From positions 930,001 to 994,000 of the forward strand of contig NC_089393.1 of assembly GCF_003171515.1 (NCBI RefSeq): a stretch of 64,000 bases of DNA, in the 5' to 3' direction. Below the pieces are notes generated by a model, which searched no databases, was not told the DNA's origin, and worked only from the letters and a program-made list of their open reading frames with translations. The stretch is from Pyrenophora tritici-repentis. Taxonomy: Eukaryota; Ascomycota; Dothideomycetes; Pleosporales; Pleosporaceae. The stretch's first letter is position 1. Every line of letters begins with the position of its first letter. Made by a program: the position numbers and the translations under genes. Positions 31,277 through 41,100 of this stretch are shown here, piece after piece.

Positions 31277-34200
31277 CCCCCTCTTTAGCTGAGGTGCCAT
31301 TTTTCGTTTCTTGTTGACATATGAAATGCTTTGACGTTGTGCTGTCTCGAGTTTGTTCTGTAGCAACTCATGTACTGCCTTCAGCTCCTCGGCTGTGGCG
31401 ATAGCTGCTTCCGTTTTCTGACTTGGAAGTGTGCGTGTAAAGAGATTTGGGTGTCTCCCGTGGTTTGCATAGAACGGAGTCTGTCCCGTAGACTCTGAAA
31501 GCTTGTTATTGTATGCCATTTGTGCCATTGGCAGAAGCGAAACCCAGTTGGTTTGCTGATGGTTGACGTATATCCTGAGATATGCTTTCATGGTTCTGTT
31601 CGTTCTTTCTGTCTGTCCGTCCGTCTGCGGATGAAACGCTGTTGATAGCTTGCGTTTTGTACCAATTGCGGCCAAAAGTGTCGTCCAAAAGTTTGAAGTG
31701 AAGAGCTTGTCTCTGTCGCTTATGATTGACTTTGGTATGCCGTGATGTCTGATGATTCGATCGTTGATGATGTGAGCCAGATGTACTGCCGTGAAATCGT
31801 TTCTGAACGGGATGTACTCTGCTTGCTTGGTGAATCGATCGATTACAACGAGTATTGCGTTGTATCCTGTGTTTGTCGCTGGGTCTCTTGAGACTGGTAG
31901 ACCTGTGACAAAGTCCATAGAGATGTCTGCCCAAGGTTCCGTGGGTAGTTCTAGTGCTTGCATCTCACCGTAAGGTGCATGCGTGTCGTGTTTGTTCTTC
32001 TGACAGTCTGCACATTTCGTGATGAATGAGGTAACCTTTTCCTTCATTCCTGGGAACTCGTAGTTGCGTCTGATGAGTTCCATTGTTCTGGTAATGCCCG
32101 GGTGACCGTGTACAGGGTCGTCGTGGTGTTGTTGAATAATTGCCTCTTGCAATTCTTCCGGTACATTGTTTCCGATGTGGAGGATGGCGTTCAGCGTTTT
32201 TGTTGGTTCTAGCGATCCGTCCTTGTTAACCTTGAGTATCGCGGTGTCGATGACTTCCTTGGTGCCTGCGATATCTGGTCTTCGGCTGAGAGCGTCTGCT
32301 CTGCCGTTCTCTTTTCCTGGTGTATACACAATCTTGAACTTGTATTGTCCGAGTAGTTCTGACCATCTTACTTGTCTGCGGTTGAGTACTTTGGTGGTCG
32401 TAAAGTTCACTAGATTTTTGTGATCTGTGTATATCGTAAGTTCCGAGCAGCTTTCTGCGTATACTCTCCAGTGTTGTAAGCATGCGACAATAGCTAGTAG
32501 CTCCTTGTCGTGAACGTCGTATCGTTCTTCTGGTCCTGAGAATTTGCGAGAGTAGTAGGCGATGGGGTGCCATTTGCCTTCGTGCAATTGACTTGCGCAT
32601 CCGCCTAGCGCGAGATCCGATGCGTCGGTCTCAAAGCGTAATGGGTGTCCTGCTTGGAATATTCGAAAGCATGGTGGTTCTATGCTTGCTTTCTTAAGCG
32701 TTTGGAATGCGTTCTCTGCTTCCTTGCTCCATTTAAAGGGTACGTCCTTTCTTGTGAGTTTTGTCAAAGGGATGGCGATGTCTGAGAAGTCCTTGATGAA
32801 CTGTCGGTTGAAGTTCAAGAATCCTAAGAAGGACTGTATCTGTACAACTGTTGTCGGTGTTGGCCAATCCTTGATAACCTGAATCTTTTCTTCGCTCATT
32901 TGTACTCCGTCCGCTCCTACTACATAGCCTAAGAAGTTGACCTTAGTCTTGTGAAATTCACACTTCTCTGGTTTGAGTCGGAGGTTGAACTGCTCAAGGG
33001 CCCTTAGTACCGTCTTGACATGTTCCACATGGTCCTCTAAAGTCTCGGAGTAGACGAGAATGTCGTCTAGGTAAGCTATGACAAAGATGTCTAGATGTGC
33101 TCTCAACACGTTGTTGATGAGTTCCTGAAATGTGGCTGGGGCATTCGTGAGCCCAAACGGCATAACTGTGTATTCGTAGTGTCCGTATCTTGATCGGAAC
33201 GCCGTTTTCCACTCCTCACCTTTCGCTATGCGAATCAGGTGGTATCCATCTCGAAGATCTAATGCTGTAAAGATCTTTGCGCGAGATAATCGATCCCGTA
33301 GTTCTGTAATGTTCGGTAAGGGGTATCGATTCTTGATTGTGATGTCGTTGAGCTTGCGATAGTCTACACATAGTCGTAGTTTTCCGTCTTTCTTTGGGAC
33401 AAACATGATTGGATATCCTGCTGGTGACTGCGATGGTCGGATATATTTTTTTGCTAGACTTGTCTTGATGTAGTCGCGTAACGTGCTCAATTCTTTTTCC
33501 GATAGTCCGTATATTGGGCCGAAAGTCGGTTTCTTTCCTTCCTGTAGGACAATCTTGTGGTCCCAGGGTTGGTGCTTTGGCAATGCTTGTTCATCTGCCA
33601 CTTCCCGGAATAGATGTTCGAATTCTTTGTATTCTTCGGGAATCTCAGGAGTTGCGCGTTTCTCCAAAACTCTAGTCTGTCGACCCGGTGGCTCCGTTCC
33701 GGCGTCTGCTGAGTCGGACCCTTGTTTCTTAAGGCCGTCCTTTGTCGAGGCTCGCTTTTTCTTTGCGATGTTATTCAGTTTCCTCTCATCTACCATCGTA
33801 CTCTGACAATGCGTAGGCTGGCTTGTGGTTGCGTCCGTTCCACAGCACTCAAATGAGAACGTCTTCGACTTCCAGTCGATCCGTGGGTTGTGTTCTCGTA
33901 ACCAGGGAAGTCCTAATATGATGTCGTGGGTAGCTAGTCCGAAGACATCTAGGTCTATCTTCTCTTGGTGTCCTTGGATGTTGAGCGTCACTTGTCTGAC
34001 CTCATGGGTGATCTCTTGTTCACCTGGCATTGGCTCTCCGTTGGCCACATGTAGTGGGTAAGCTTCTTGTTTCCGTAGTGGCTTCAGTCCGGCTGAAGAC
34101 GCTGCGTGCGCTGAAACGTAGTTGGCTTGTGATCCCGAATCTACTAATGCCTTCATCCACCTCCCTTCAAGCTTCACCTGGAGCTTGATGAGGTCTAAGG

Positions 34201-34309
34201 AGTTTACTGAGTTAATCTCCTTGCCGGGCCGTTCTAGGCCGGGCGCTGGTCTAAAAAAGCCTGATTTCCAAATCCATGGAATCCTTTGGCTATCGCATGA
34301 AGGTCGCAT
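31193..34309 (-). CDS. pol: gypsy pol polyprotein (protease, RT, RNase H, integrase)
   Basis: The frame has 1038 codons from its first ATG. Landmarks in order: retropepsin-like DSG at 57-59 with ILGLPWL at about 131-137; reverse transcriptase with KDGKLRLCVDYRKLN and the active-site YLDD at about 413-416; RNase H from FETDAS (about 559) through ELLAIV and TDHKNL; integrase zinc motif (HH...CADC, about 728-769) and catalytic D799, D865 and E901 (SMDF, SDRD, TERT). It follows gag after 67 nt in another frame and has a stop just before its ATG, so it needs re-initiation, a frameshift or a separate transcript. The last 27 or so residues are an out-of-frame tail caused by the one-base shift at 31277-31281. 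Confidence 0.93.
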   Translation of the reverse strand: MRPSCDSQRIPWIWKSGFFRPAPGLERPGKEINSVNSLDLIKLQVKLEGRWMKALVDSGSQANYVSAHAASSAGLKPLRKQEAYPLHVANGEPMPGEQEITHEVRQVTLNIQGHQEKIDLDVFGLATHDIILGLPWLREHNPRIDWKSKTFSFECCGTDATTSQPTHCQSTMVDERKLNNIAKKKRASTKDGLKKQGSDSADAGTEPPGRQTRVLEKRATPEIPEEYKEFEHLFREVADEQALPKHQPWDHKIVLQEGKKPTFGPIYGLSEKELSTLRDYIKTSLAKKYIRPSQSPAGYPIMFVPKKDGKLRLCVDYRKLNDITIKNRYPLPNITELRDRLSRAKIFTALDLRDGYHLIRIAKGEEWKTAFRSRYGHYEYTVMPFGLTNAPATFQELINNVLRAHLDIFVIAYLDDILVYSETLEDHVEHVKTVLRALEQFNLRLKPEKCEFHKTKVNFLGYVVGADGVQMSEEKIQVIKDWPTPTTVVQIQSFLGFLNFNRQFIKDFSDIAIPLTKLTRKDVPFKWSKEAENAFQTLKKASIEPPCFRIFQAGHPLRFETDASDLALGGCASQLHEGKWHPIAYYSRKFSGPEERYDVHDKELLAIVACLQHWRVYAESCSELTIYTDHKNLVNFTTTKVLNRRQVRWSELLGQYKFKIVYTPGKENGRADALSRRPDIAGTKEVIDTAILKVNKDGSLEPTKTLNAILHIGNNVPEELQEAIIQQHHDDPVHGHPGITRTMELIRRNYEFPGMKEKVTSFITKCADCQKNKHDTHAPYGEMQALELPTEPWADISMDFVTGLPVSRDPATNTGYNAILVVIDRFTKQAEYIPFRNDFTAVHLAHIINDRIIRHHGIPKSIISDRDKLFTSNFWTTLLAAIGTKRKLSTAFHPQTDGQTERTNRTMKAYLRIYVNHQQTNWVSLLPMAQMAYNNKLSESTGQTPFYANHGRHPNLFTRTLPSQKTEAAIATAEELKAVHELLQNKLETAQRQSISYVNKKRKMAPQLKRGIKFIYAQRIFARSDQAKDSTTSKSDHF

Positions 34310-34376
34310 TCTTTGCTAAGGCACGTTTGCCAGTTGGGTTGTTGACATTCCCAAGCGTCTCCTTCATCGTATTCTT

Positions 34377-36155
34377 TTAGCCATACTGTTTGCATCTGAT
34401 CAATTTCTTCGGGTTGTCGTGACCTGGGAAGTATGTTTTTTCCCTTTTGTCCCATAGGTGTATTGGGCATAGGTCGTTTTTGCAGTCGAAGAATTGCCAC
34501 TTGCAGCGGTACGATCGTTTGGTTTCTTCTGGGAACCATCCTGATCCGGACTTATCCGAGTAGTGTACTCTGCAATGGTCGTGAATGCATGTGACCCATG
34601 ATAACTTCTCATGTTCTGGGTTCCTAGGGTCCATCCAGTAGTCGTATTCCTTTGATCTACTGATGTCCTTGGCCTTTCTCTTGTGGCCGTGTTGGAAGGT
34701 CTTCCAATCGTTCCTGGTCTGGCAGAGTTCGTCGTAGATCTCTTGCTTCTCTTCTTCCGAGATTGGCAACGTTGGTTCTTCCCATGATCGGATTGCGTCT
34801 TCGATCCAGCTTAGTTCCCATGTTGTTGGTAGGAACTCCAATATTTCGGTTGAAACGTTTTCCTTGTTTCGTTGTACTTCTAGTGACAATCGGTAGAAGT
34901 CCTGTCGCATAGCAGCCATGATGCTAGGTTCCTCGTAGGCGTACTCGATATCAGCCTTGTTGAGGTGTCGTAGTAGCTGGTTGATCTGTCCTGCGAGCTT
35001 GTAGAACTCTTCTTCCTGTACATAAGGTGTGGATGGCCTGTTGACTTCTTCGAATGTGGCCATCTTGCCGAATTTGGTCTGGTCGATTTCCGTAGCCTCT
35101 AAGTTCTTGGACTCATCTTCGAGCATATCGTACTCCGAAGTGGGCTCTTCTTCTGAGTCTGATTCCACGAGTGTGAGGTTATCCAATCCCAAAACGCTTT
35201 CCTGCGTGTTGATTTCGATGGTTGGTTTGGATATGACATTCCATGTCTCGTGTCGCTCAGTGGGTACTGCTTTGTGGATAACGTTGAGTTGTCTAACCAC
35301 TTTGTTCTTGCTGTGGCAGTCCCTAGCCATGTGACCTTTCTTGTCACAATTATAACAAGTGATCTCCTTCTTGTTATATGGCTTCTTCTTGTCATTCCTT
35401 CCGAAACTCTTGCCTTTGTTGATGTTGTCCAGTTGCATTGCATCAGGGTCATGCCAGTTGTTACCGGCGGAGGGTACAACACCTCCGGGTGTCATCCGAT
35501 ATCCTGGTTTCTTCTTGAAGAATCGTCCCTTTGTGCGTTGCACTGACTGGTTGGCTCTAACCGGTCGGATTTCCTGCTGCAATTCGTAGAGTGCGTTGTC
35601 GATACGAATTGATTCTCGGATGAGATCCTGTAGGTTGTTGATTGCGACGCCGCTTCGCATAAGCTCTTCTTTGACTCTTTCCTTGAGTCCTTGTCTGTAC
35701 ATAACCCTTAATGCCTTGTCGTCCCAGTCGGTCTTCAGGGCGTGTCCCTGGAAGACACTGGCGTAGTCGGCGACTGATTGGGTTTGTTTGAGCTGTTGGA
35801 TTGCACGATCTGCCTTGGATTCTTCGTTGATGACTCCGAATTGCTGTCTAAGCTTGTCTTTGAAGGTTGGGTGGTCTTCAAACATTCGTTCAATATCGTC
35901 GTCGTCATCGTTGTCGTCCATGTATTTGTTGAGGTAAGGCTTGATCCAGGTGGCGGCAGTTCCTCGCATGTAACTTGCCATGAGCAGTCCACGATCAGTA
36001 GGGTCGACCTTCTCATCTTCAAACCTGAAGAAGAGATCGAACTGGAGAATCCAGTCTTCGAGCTTGTGTCGATCGCCGTGAAATAGATCGGGTCTGGCCA
36101 CCTTGGTGCGGCTTGACGAAGTTTCGTTAGGTGTGTTCATCGGGGTGTCACTCAT
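34377..36155 (-). CDS. gag: gypsy gag protein
   Basis: From the ATG at 36155 the product has 592 residues. A retrotransposon-gag region (FHGDRHKLEDWILQFDLFFR through RQQFGVINEESKAD and VADYASVFQGHA) is followed by a basic linker and one CCHC zinc knuckle, CYNCDKKGHMARDC (C-x2-C-x4-H-x4-C). The C-terminal part carries two further similar modules with a C-x4-C-x2-H pattern (CIHDHCRVH and CKNDLCPIH), each followed by an aromatic-Phe-Pro element (GWFPEE and TYFPGH). Two longer starts upstream (TTG/ATG near 36170) are less likely because the PBS region occupies 36163-36172. Confidence 0.9.
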   Translation of the reverse strand: MSDTPMNTPNETSSSRTKVARPDLFHGDRHKLEDWILQFDLFFRFEDEKVDPTDRGLLMASYMRGTAATWIKPYLNKYMDDNDDDDDIERMFEDHPTFKDKLRQQFGVINEESKADRAIQQLKQTQSVADYASVFQGHALKTDWDDKALRVMYRQGLKERVKEELMRSGVAINNLQDLIRESIRIDNALYELQQEIRPVRANQSVQRTKGRFFKKKPGYRMTPGGVVPSAGNNWHDPDAMQLDNINKGKSFGRNDKKKPYNKKEITCYNCDKKGHMARDCHSKNKVVRQLNVIHKAVPTERHETWNVISKPTIEINTQESVLGLDNLTLVESDSEEEPTSEYDMLEDESKNLEATEIDQTKFGKMATFEEVNRPSTPYVQEEEFYKLAGQINQLLRHLNKADIEYAYEEPSIMAAMRQDFYRLSLEVQRNKENVSTEILEFLPTTWELSWIEDAIRSWEEPTLPISEEEKQEIYDELCQTRNDWKTFQHGHKRKAKDISRSKEYDYWMDPRNPEHEKLSWVTCIHDHCRVHYSDKSGSGWFPEETKRSYRCKWQFFDCKNDLCPIHLWDKREKTYFPGHDNPKKLIRCKQYG

Positions 36156-36162
36156 CTTGAGG

Positions 36163-36170
36163 GTGTTCAA
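36163..36170 (-). other. likely primer-binding site (self-priming)
   Basis: In element sense TTGAACAC lies two bases after the 5' LTR. It lacks the TGG expected for a tRNA primer. It is the exact complement of GTGTTCAA at the predicted start of the element RNA (36322-36315). The Tf1/sushi group of chromoviruses primes in this way, from its own RNA 5' end. Confidence 0.55.
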
Positions 36171-36172
36171 AG

Positions 36173-36550
36173 TGTGAAGGTCGTCCGAAGATGATCTTGG
36201 GTTGGTTCTCGGGGATGGAGTGATGCGATGGACACGAGGTTGTATAGCACGATTGGTAGATCGATGTAATATACGGGGAGTTGAGAATCAAGTACTAATC
36301 CTTAGATTTCGAAGTTGAACACAATGAACCGTAAGGGCTCATTGCCTACTGTTATATAATAAGCGTGCCCTCCATTGTGGCCTTTCCCTCCATGGAGGTC
36401 GCACCCTCCGTGGAGGTCATGCCCTCCATGGCGGTCATGCCAAGGTTGGAGGGCAGGTCACGTGACTGCGCGGCACAAGCTTACCCGCTGTGCCCCGCCT
36501 TCAACGTTGTCCTGCCGTTGTTGCTTGTCCTTCTCCTTGCAATCGTAACA
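36173..36550 (-). repeat. LTR, right (5' LTR in element sense)
   Basis: It has the same length (378 bp) and, as read, the same sequence as 29829-30206. It is followed by the second CTTAT copy at 36551-36555. Confidence 0.96.
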
Positions 36551-36555
36551 CTTAT
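36551..36555. repeat. target-site duplication, right copy (CTTAT)
   Basis: Matches 29824-29828 exactly. Confidence 0.95.
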
Positions 36556-37838
36556 CTAGTATTTATTAGCTCATCCAAATCTAGATGGTCGAACAATAAG
36601 ATAGGGCTTGCCTAGCTTAGGGAGGTGTTTAAGCTAGCTACAAGGTCTAAAACGCTCTATTCACATCGATTACTTATTATAGATGGGCACAGATCTCATA
36701 TAAGTTAGGAGTTTTTAGACTATTGCAATAAGAACAGGATTCTCCTAACTATCTTTCCTTCTTATTCAACCTATACCCTCCAGCCCCTAGATATTGCGAT
36801 GTTTAGGCCTCTATCAGCTGCCTATACAAATAAGCTAATTACCTTTACCTACACTACCTAGGGCTTCTCCAAAATAAGAAAAGGAGACTTCTTCTACCTT
36901 TTTTAGCCCGCCTGGATATCTACTTTTAGGCCTGAGCTCATCAAAAAGGCCTTTACCGCCACCGGCATCTAGCCACCCAATCCAGCTCGTGTACTCAAAA
37001 GATTCACCTGTACTACCCCTAAGGTAGTAGATAAGGACGAGGAGTCAACGGAGCCTATCTACGGGTTAGATTAGCGCAGGATCTATTCACTAATCGTCAA
37101 AGTAGCCAAGGGTGAAAGGAGGAGTAGGGAGGTGAAAAGACTCCGGAGAACCATCCATCATCTCGCCACCCAAAATACGCTCCTTCACAAGGAGGTAAGG
37201 GGTCTCCTAGATAGGTTGAGTAGAAGGGCTCACCAGCAAAAAAGCTACCCCTTGAAACTCCAAAAAAACAAGGATAACTATCATGGGGGAGCTATTTTCT
37301 GGTCGCCAAGGAAGATCCGGGAGGCCAAGGAGCGTAGGATCCAAATAGAACAACAGAGAGATCAGGAGGCACTCCAAAAAGCTGAGATGAAAGAGTTGAG
37401 AGACCAGACAAGGTTATACAAGCTTCGATTAGCTCAGAAGAAGCGTGCCGAACGAGAGGCAGCCAGGGAGAGGAGGATGAAGGAGAAGGCCGAGAAGGAG
37501 GCTGAACGCGCCCGCAAAAAGGCCGATCACGACTCCAAAAAAACTATCCAACAGTCCAAAAACGGTAAGCGTAAGGCTTCAACAAGCTCCAGTAATCGCA
37601 ATAAGCGTCAAAAACGTGTTGCGGATGCTGCAGCTGTTGAAGAGGCCTCAGGAGCTGCACCAGCCCCACCACCAAAAGTGAGCCGCTGCGGCCGGAACAT
37701 CAGATTGCCGAGCAAATATAAGTAGCGCAAAGTAATCAGGGGCATCAAAATACTACTACTCTATGAAATCTCACGATAATAGCTTTTGTGTGGTGATCTA
37801 TAGCCTCATTTTTGGATTTGAGATGGTGTTGTTGGGCG

Positions 37839-37861
37839 GCGCATTGCGCGCACGGACACGG
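37839..37861 (-). repeat. right terminal inverted repeat of the pogo-type element
   Basis: Reverse complement of 29060-29082 without mismatch. TA follows at 37862-37863. Confidence 0.95.
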
Positions 37862-38123
37862 TAGCGTGGGCCCAGGGTTCAGCGCATCATTTCTTGAGTC
37901 GCGTCCACGTCCTGAAAGCTCACCGTCCGCCGCTGCGAAAATGATCACAAGTCGTTTCTTTGCACCAACCGCCTGTGCAGCTGTTGCGACTACAGTCTGA
38001 AGCTCATATTCAGCAATCTGGCGTATTTGCGATTGCGCCAGCGCCGCGGAGGTGGCTTCTACCAACTTGCGACTCCACTCCGAGTAGACCTCGAGACCTG
38101 AATGACTGTGGCTGGTGACAACA

Positions 38124-41100
38124 ATGCCGGCTGCGCGCCCTCGGGCTTCCTTCGAGCCTATACCACCTGACTTTGATGTGCGCACATTTGTCGAAACGGC
38201 AGACAACTTCCAATATGTCGACCGTATATCCTATGAGATGATCGCGAACAATGGCGTAGAAGCCTTCGAGAAACTTGTCCTTTTGCACGTTGTTATAGGT
38301 GGAAAGCCTCTGGTGATTGACGGTTTTGAGGAAGTGCTGGATCCTTGGACCTTCACGCCCTCCTGGCTGCGCGACAACCATGGCGACAAAAGTAAGTATG
38401 CCAGTCAGCAACTGGGCGCGTCGCTGACAGAAATGTAGTTGAGAACGCGCACAACCTCACCACGAAAGAGAATATACCTCTGACTATCAAACACTACCTC
38501 AAGCACATGACCAAATTGACCGAGCAGTTCTTCGACGGAACCGACAAATGGCGAGACAAGGCCCGTCAGCGCATATATCTGAAGGATATAGATTGTCCAC
38601 AAGTGTGGCAAGACAAGCTGAAAGAAAATATTCCCTCAGGATTGTTCTATCTGAACGAGAGCACTGGCGAACCCGGCGGCCCCGGAGCCTTGGACGAGTT
38701 CGGTGGTCGCAAAGGACGAGGCATTGGGCGGGCGGGAGATCTCATGAGCAGCCTACCACCAGAGATGCGCGCCGAGAACCTCATGTGCTACATTGGACAT
38801 GAAGGCACCTATACCCCCTCTCATCGAGAGATGTGCGCCTCTCTCGGTCAGAATATCATGGTGAACGCTTCAGGGACTATCAGTGAAGACGGCAAATCCG
38901 AACGCCCAGGTTCATCCATCTGGTTCATGACGGAGAGCAAGGACCGCCATGTTGTCTCCGAGTACTGGCTTTCTATATTAGGACACGACATCGAGGTCGA
39001 GAACCACTTTGCACAGCTCATCGCATGGAAGAAGGCCCCATTCCAAACCTACGTTGTTGAGCAGCGGCTGGGCGATTTTATTCTCATACCACCATTGGCT
39101 CCCCATCAAGTGTGGAACCGCGGCACTAGAACTATGAAGATTGCATGGAACCGAACAACCGTCGAGACTCTGGAACTCGCACTAAACGAAGCCTTGCCTA
39201 ACTCACGTGTCGTTTGCCGAGATGAGCAGTACAAGAACAAAGCCATCATCTACTATACCCTCCTCAAGTATTCTAATCTCATCAAATCCGCTCGTGCGCA
39301 GGTAGAAGCAGGCGGAGAACAAGCAGAGGCGATTCAACGATCTGTCAAGATAAAACAAGTCCAGAAAGACTTCAAGAAGCTCTTTGACTTGTACAAAGTC
39401 ATTCTTCTATCAGAGATGTTTGCGCCGGACTCGCGAGAGCATCCCGAATTCCTTCCGTACGACAGTAACGTGACGTGTGCGTACTGCAGGTGTAACATCT
39501 TCAATCGATTCTTGAGTTGCAAGACTTGCAAGAACCTATTCAGCTCAGAGATTGAAGAGCCTTACGACGTCTGCATGGACTGCTATTGCATGGGTCGAAG
39601 CTGTGCATGTCAATCAGGCTACACGTGGGTAGAGCAGTGGAAGTGGAAAGACTTGATTCACAAGTATGAGGAATGGCGGGCCAAGATCATCGACATCGAT
39701 GGTTATGTCAATGAGAAGACACCATTGCCCCTACAAGAAGAGCGACGATATCTAGGCAAGAAGACATTGGCTCAAGTCTGCCAAGAGCAGCTGCGAGTTC
39801 GACCCTTTGTCGACATCAAGAACCCACAACCCGAAGGCGCATCCGAGGATGACGAGCCGATCGTGGACGAGTACGGAAACGTCAAGAAGGTCTCCAAAAA
39901 GAAGTCAAGACAGTGGCAAGCTAAGCATAAGTCTTGTCACTTTTGTCTTCACCGGCATCCTAAATGGAAAATGGCTTTCTGCTCGAGCTGCGATTTGGCA
40001 TATTGTTACGGCACCTTGTTCCGAGCACATGACATGATGCCGCTAAATGTAATGGAGGCCCACAACTGGAAATGTCCACATTGCCACAGAGTCTGTAACA
40101 CTGGCGCATGTCGGCGCGATCCTAGGCAACACCCATACGAGCCCAAGGGAACTCTACTTGGCCACGACACCAAGAAGGTTGCTGACATACGTTCCGTGGA
40201 ATGCCTGGTGGACTTTGGCATATCGAACCTCAATTGGTTGCGGGAAGAAGAGGGTATGGCCCAGACTGTAATGCAGCGACGGATGCAGCAGGCAGAAATG
40301 GACAAGATGGCGGATCCCTCTCTCGATGCGAGATTTATGGAGGATGACGATCACGCGTATACCAGATATGGAATCACCTATTCCCCTGCTGAGGACACTC
40401 ACGGAAATATGAACGAAAATGGAGGGCCCTCTCAGCTCCTGGGGACCAATGGTGACTCTTACTTTCCTGATCCTGACATGGACAACGAGATCCCACGTCT
40501 GGGTCAGAAGCGCGGCCATGAAGAAGACGAGGAAGCAGACGGAAACCGTCGGAAGAAAACCAAGGGCAAGAAAAAGAAGGACGAAGATGCACAACCGCTC
40601 CAACCAAAGAATGCATCTGGCAAGCAATACCAGAAGGAAGTACAGAGGAAGCTTCTTGAAGAGGCCAAACGCGAAGACAGATTCATTCTGGTTGCCGCTA
40701 GGATGAAGGGCAAATCTAAGGTCGTAAGGCTGTCTTTGCGTACGGGTCTTCTCGAGCAGATCCGCCAACGACCCGAACCGGAACGCCCAAAGGTCTTGAG
40801 ACAGATGACTTCAGAAGAGGTTGAGATGTCTGGTGACATGCGGTCCATCCTGCAGTCGGATGTCGTGCCCAAGCCGAATGCGCTCAAGAGCGTAGCCGAA
40901 AAGGAGAAGGATGCGAAGACATATCGCGTTCGTGTAGAGGAAGATGGAGCATACTCGACAAGGAAACGCAATCCTGAAGGCAGTGGCACCGCAAAGCCTG
41001 GAAGACCTCGTGGTTCTAGACGATTCGAAGAGATCACACTCGATTCAGACGAGGAGTTTGCCGCTGAAGACGGCGAGCCAGAACAAATGGGCCGACCACG

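Larger units (their letters stand above)
29829..36550 (-). mobile_element. full-length Ty3/gypsy chromovirus with an antisense regulator-like gene
   Basis: Two 378-bp LTRs (29829-30206 and 36173-36550) bound a 5966-bp internal region. Sense is the minus strand: 5' LTR at right, then gag, pol (protease, reverse transcriptase, RNase H, integrase), a chromodomain frame, the polypurine tract and the 3' LTR at left. I read both LTRs base by base and saw no difference, so insertion is recent. A fifth gene lies on the plus strand between the pol stop and the polypurine tract. The frame order and the chromodomain place it among fungal chromoviruses. One frameshift separates the chromodomain from the rest of pol. 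Confidence 0.96.
29133..37725 (+). pseudogene. pogo/Fot1-type DDE transposase, broken by stops and by a retrotransposon
   Basis: The left part (29133-29828) begins at an ATG and encodes a helix-turn-helix region (GFSYTKIAKEFRVVRSTLIR, an HTH_psq-like motif), a CENP-B-like second domain and the first catalytic Asp (NMDEKGFLIG). The right part (36556-37725) has the second Asp (LLIIDGHRSHIS), then LQPLDIAMF and a long basic C-terminal helix open from 37132 to 37725. In the left part one frame stays in register but is stopped at 29331, 29421, 29469, 29631, 29658, 29769, 29790 and 29817. These TAG/TAA codons fit single C-to-T or G-to-A changes of Gln or Trp codons, as repeat-induced point mutation makes. 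The gypsy element at 29829-36550 interrupts the catalytic domain. Confidence 0.9.
29060..37861 (+). mobile_element. Fot1/pogo-type Tc1-mariner DNA transposon, RIP-decayed and split by a gypsy element
   Basis: Perfect 23-bp terminal inverted repeats start CCGTGTCCGTGCGCGC at 29060-29082 and 37839-37861. They are flanked by TA on both sides (29058-29059 and 37862-37863), the target duplication of the Tc1-mariner superfamily. Removing the inserted gypsy element and one copy of its 5-bp duplication leaves 2075 bp, close to the size of Fot1/pogo elements. The transposase frame is on the plus strand and carries many in-frame stops, so the element is not autonomous. Confidence 0.93.
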
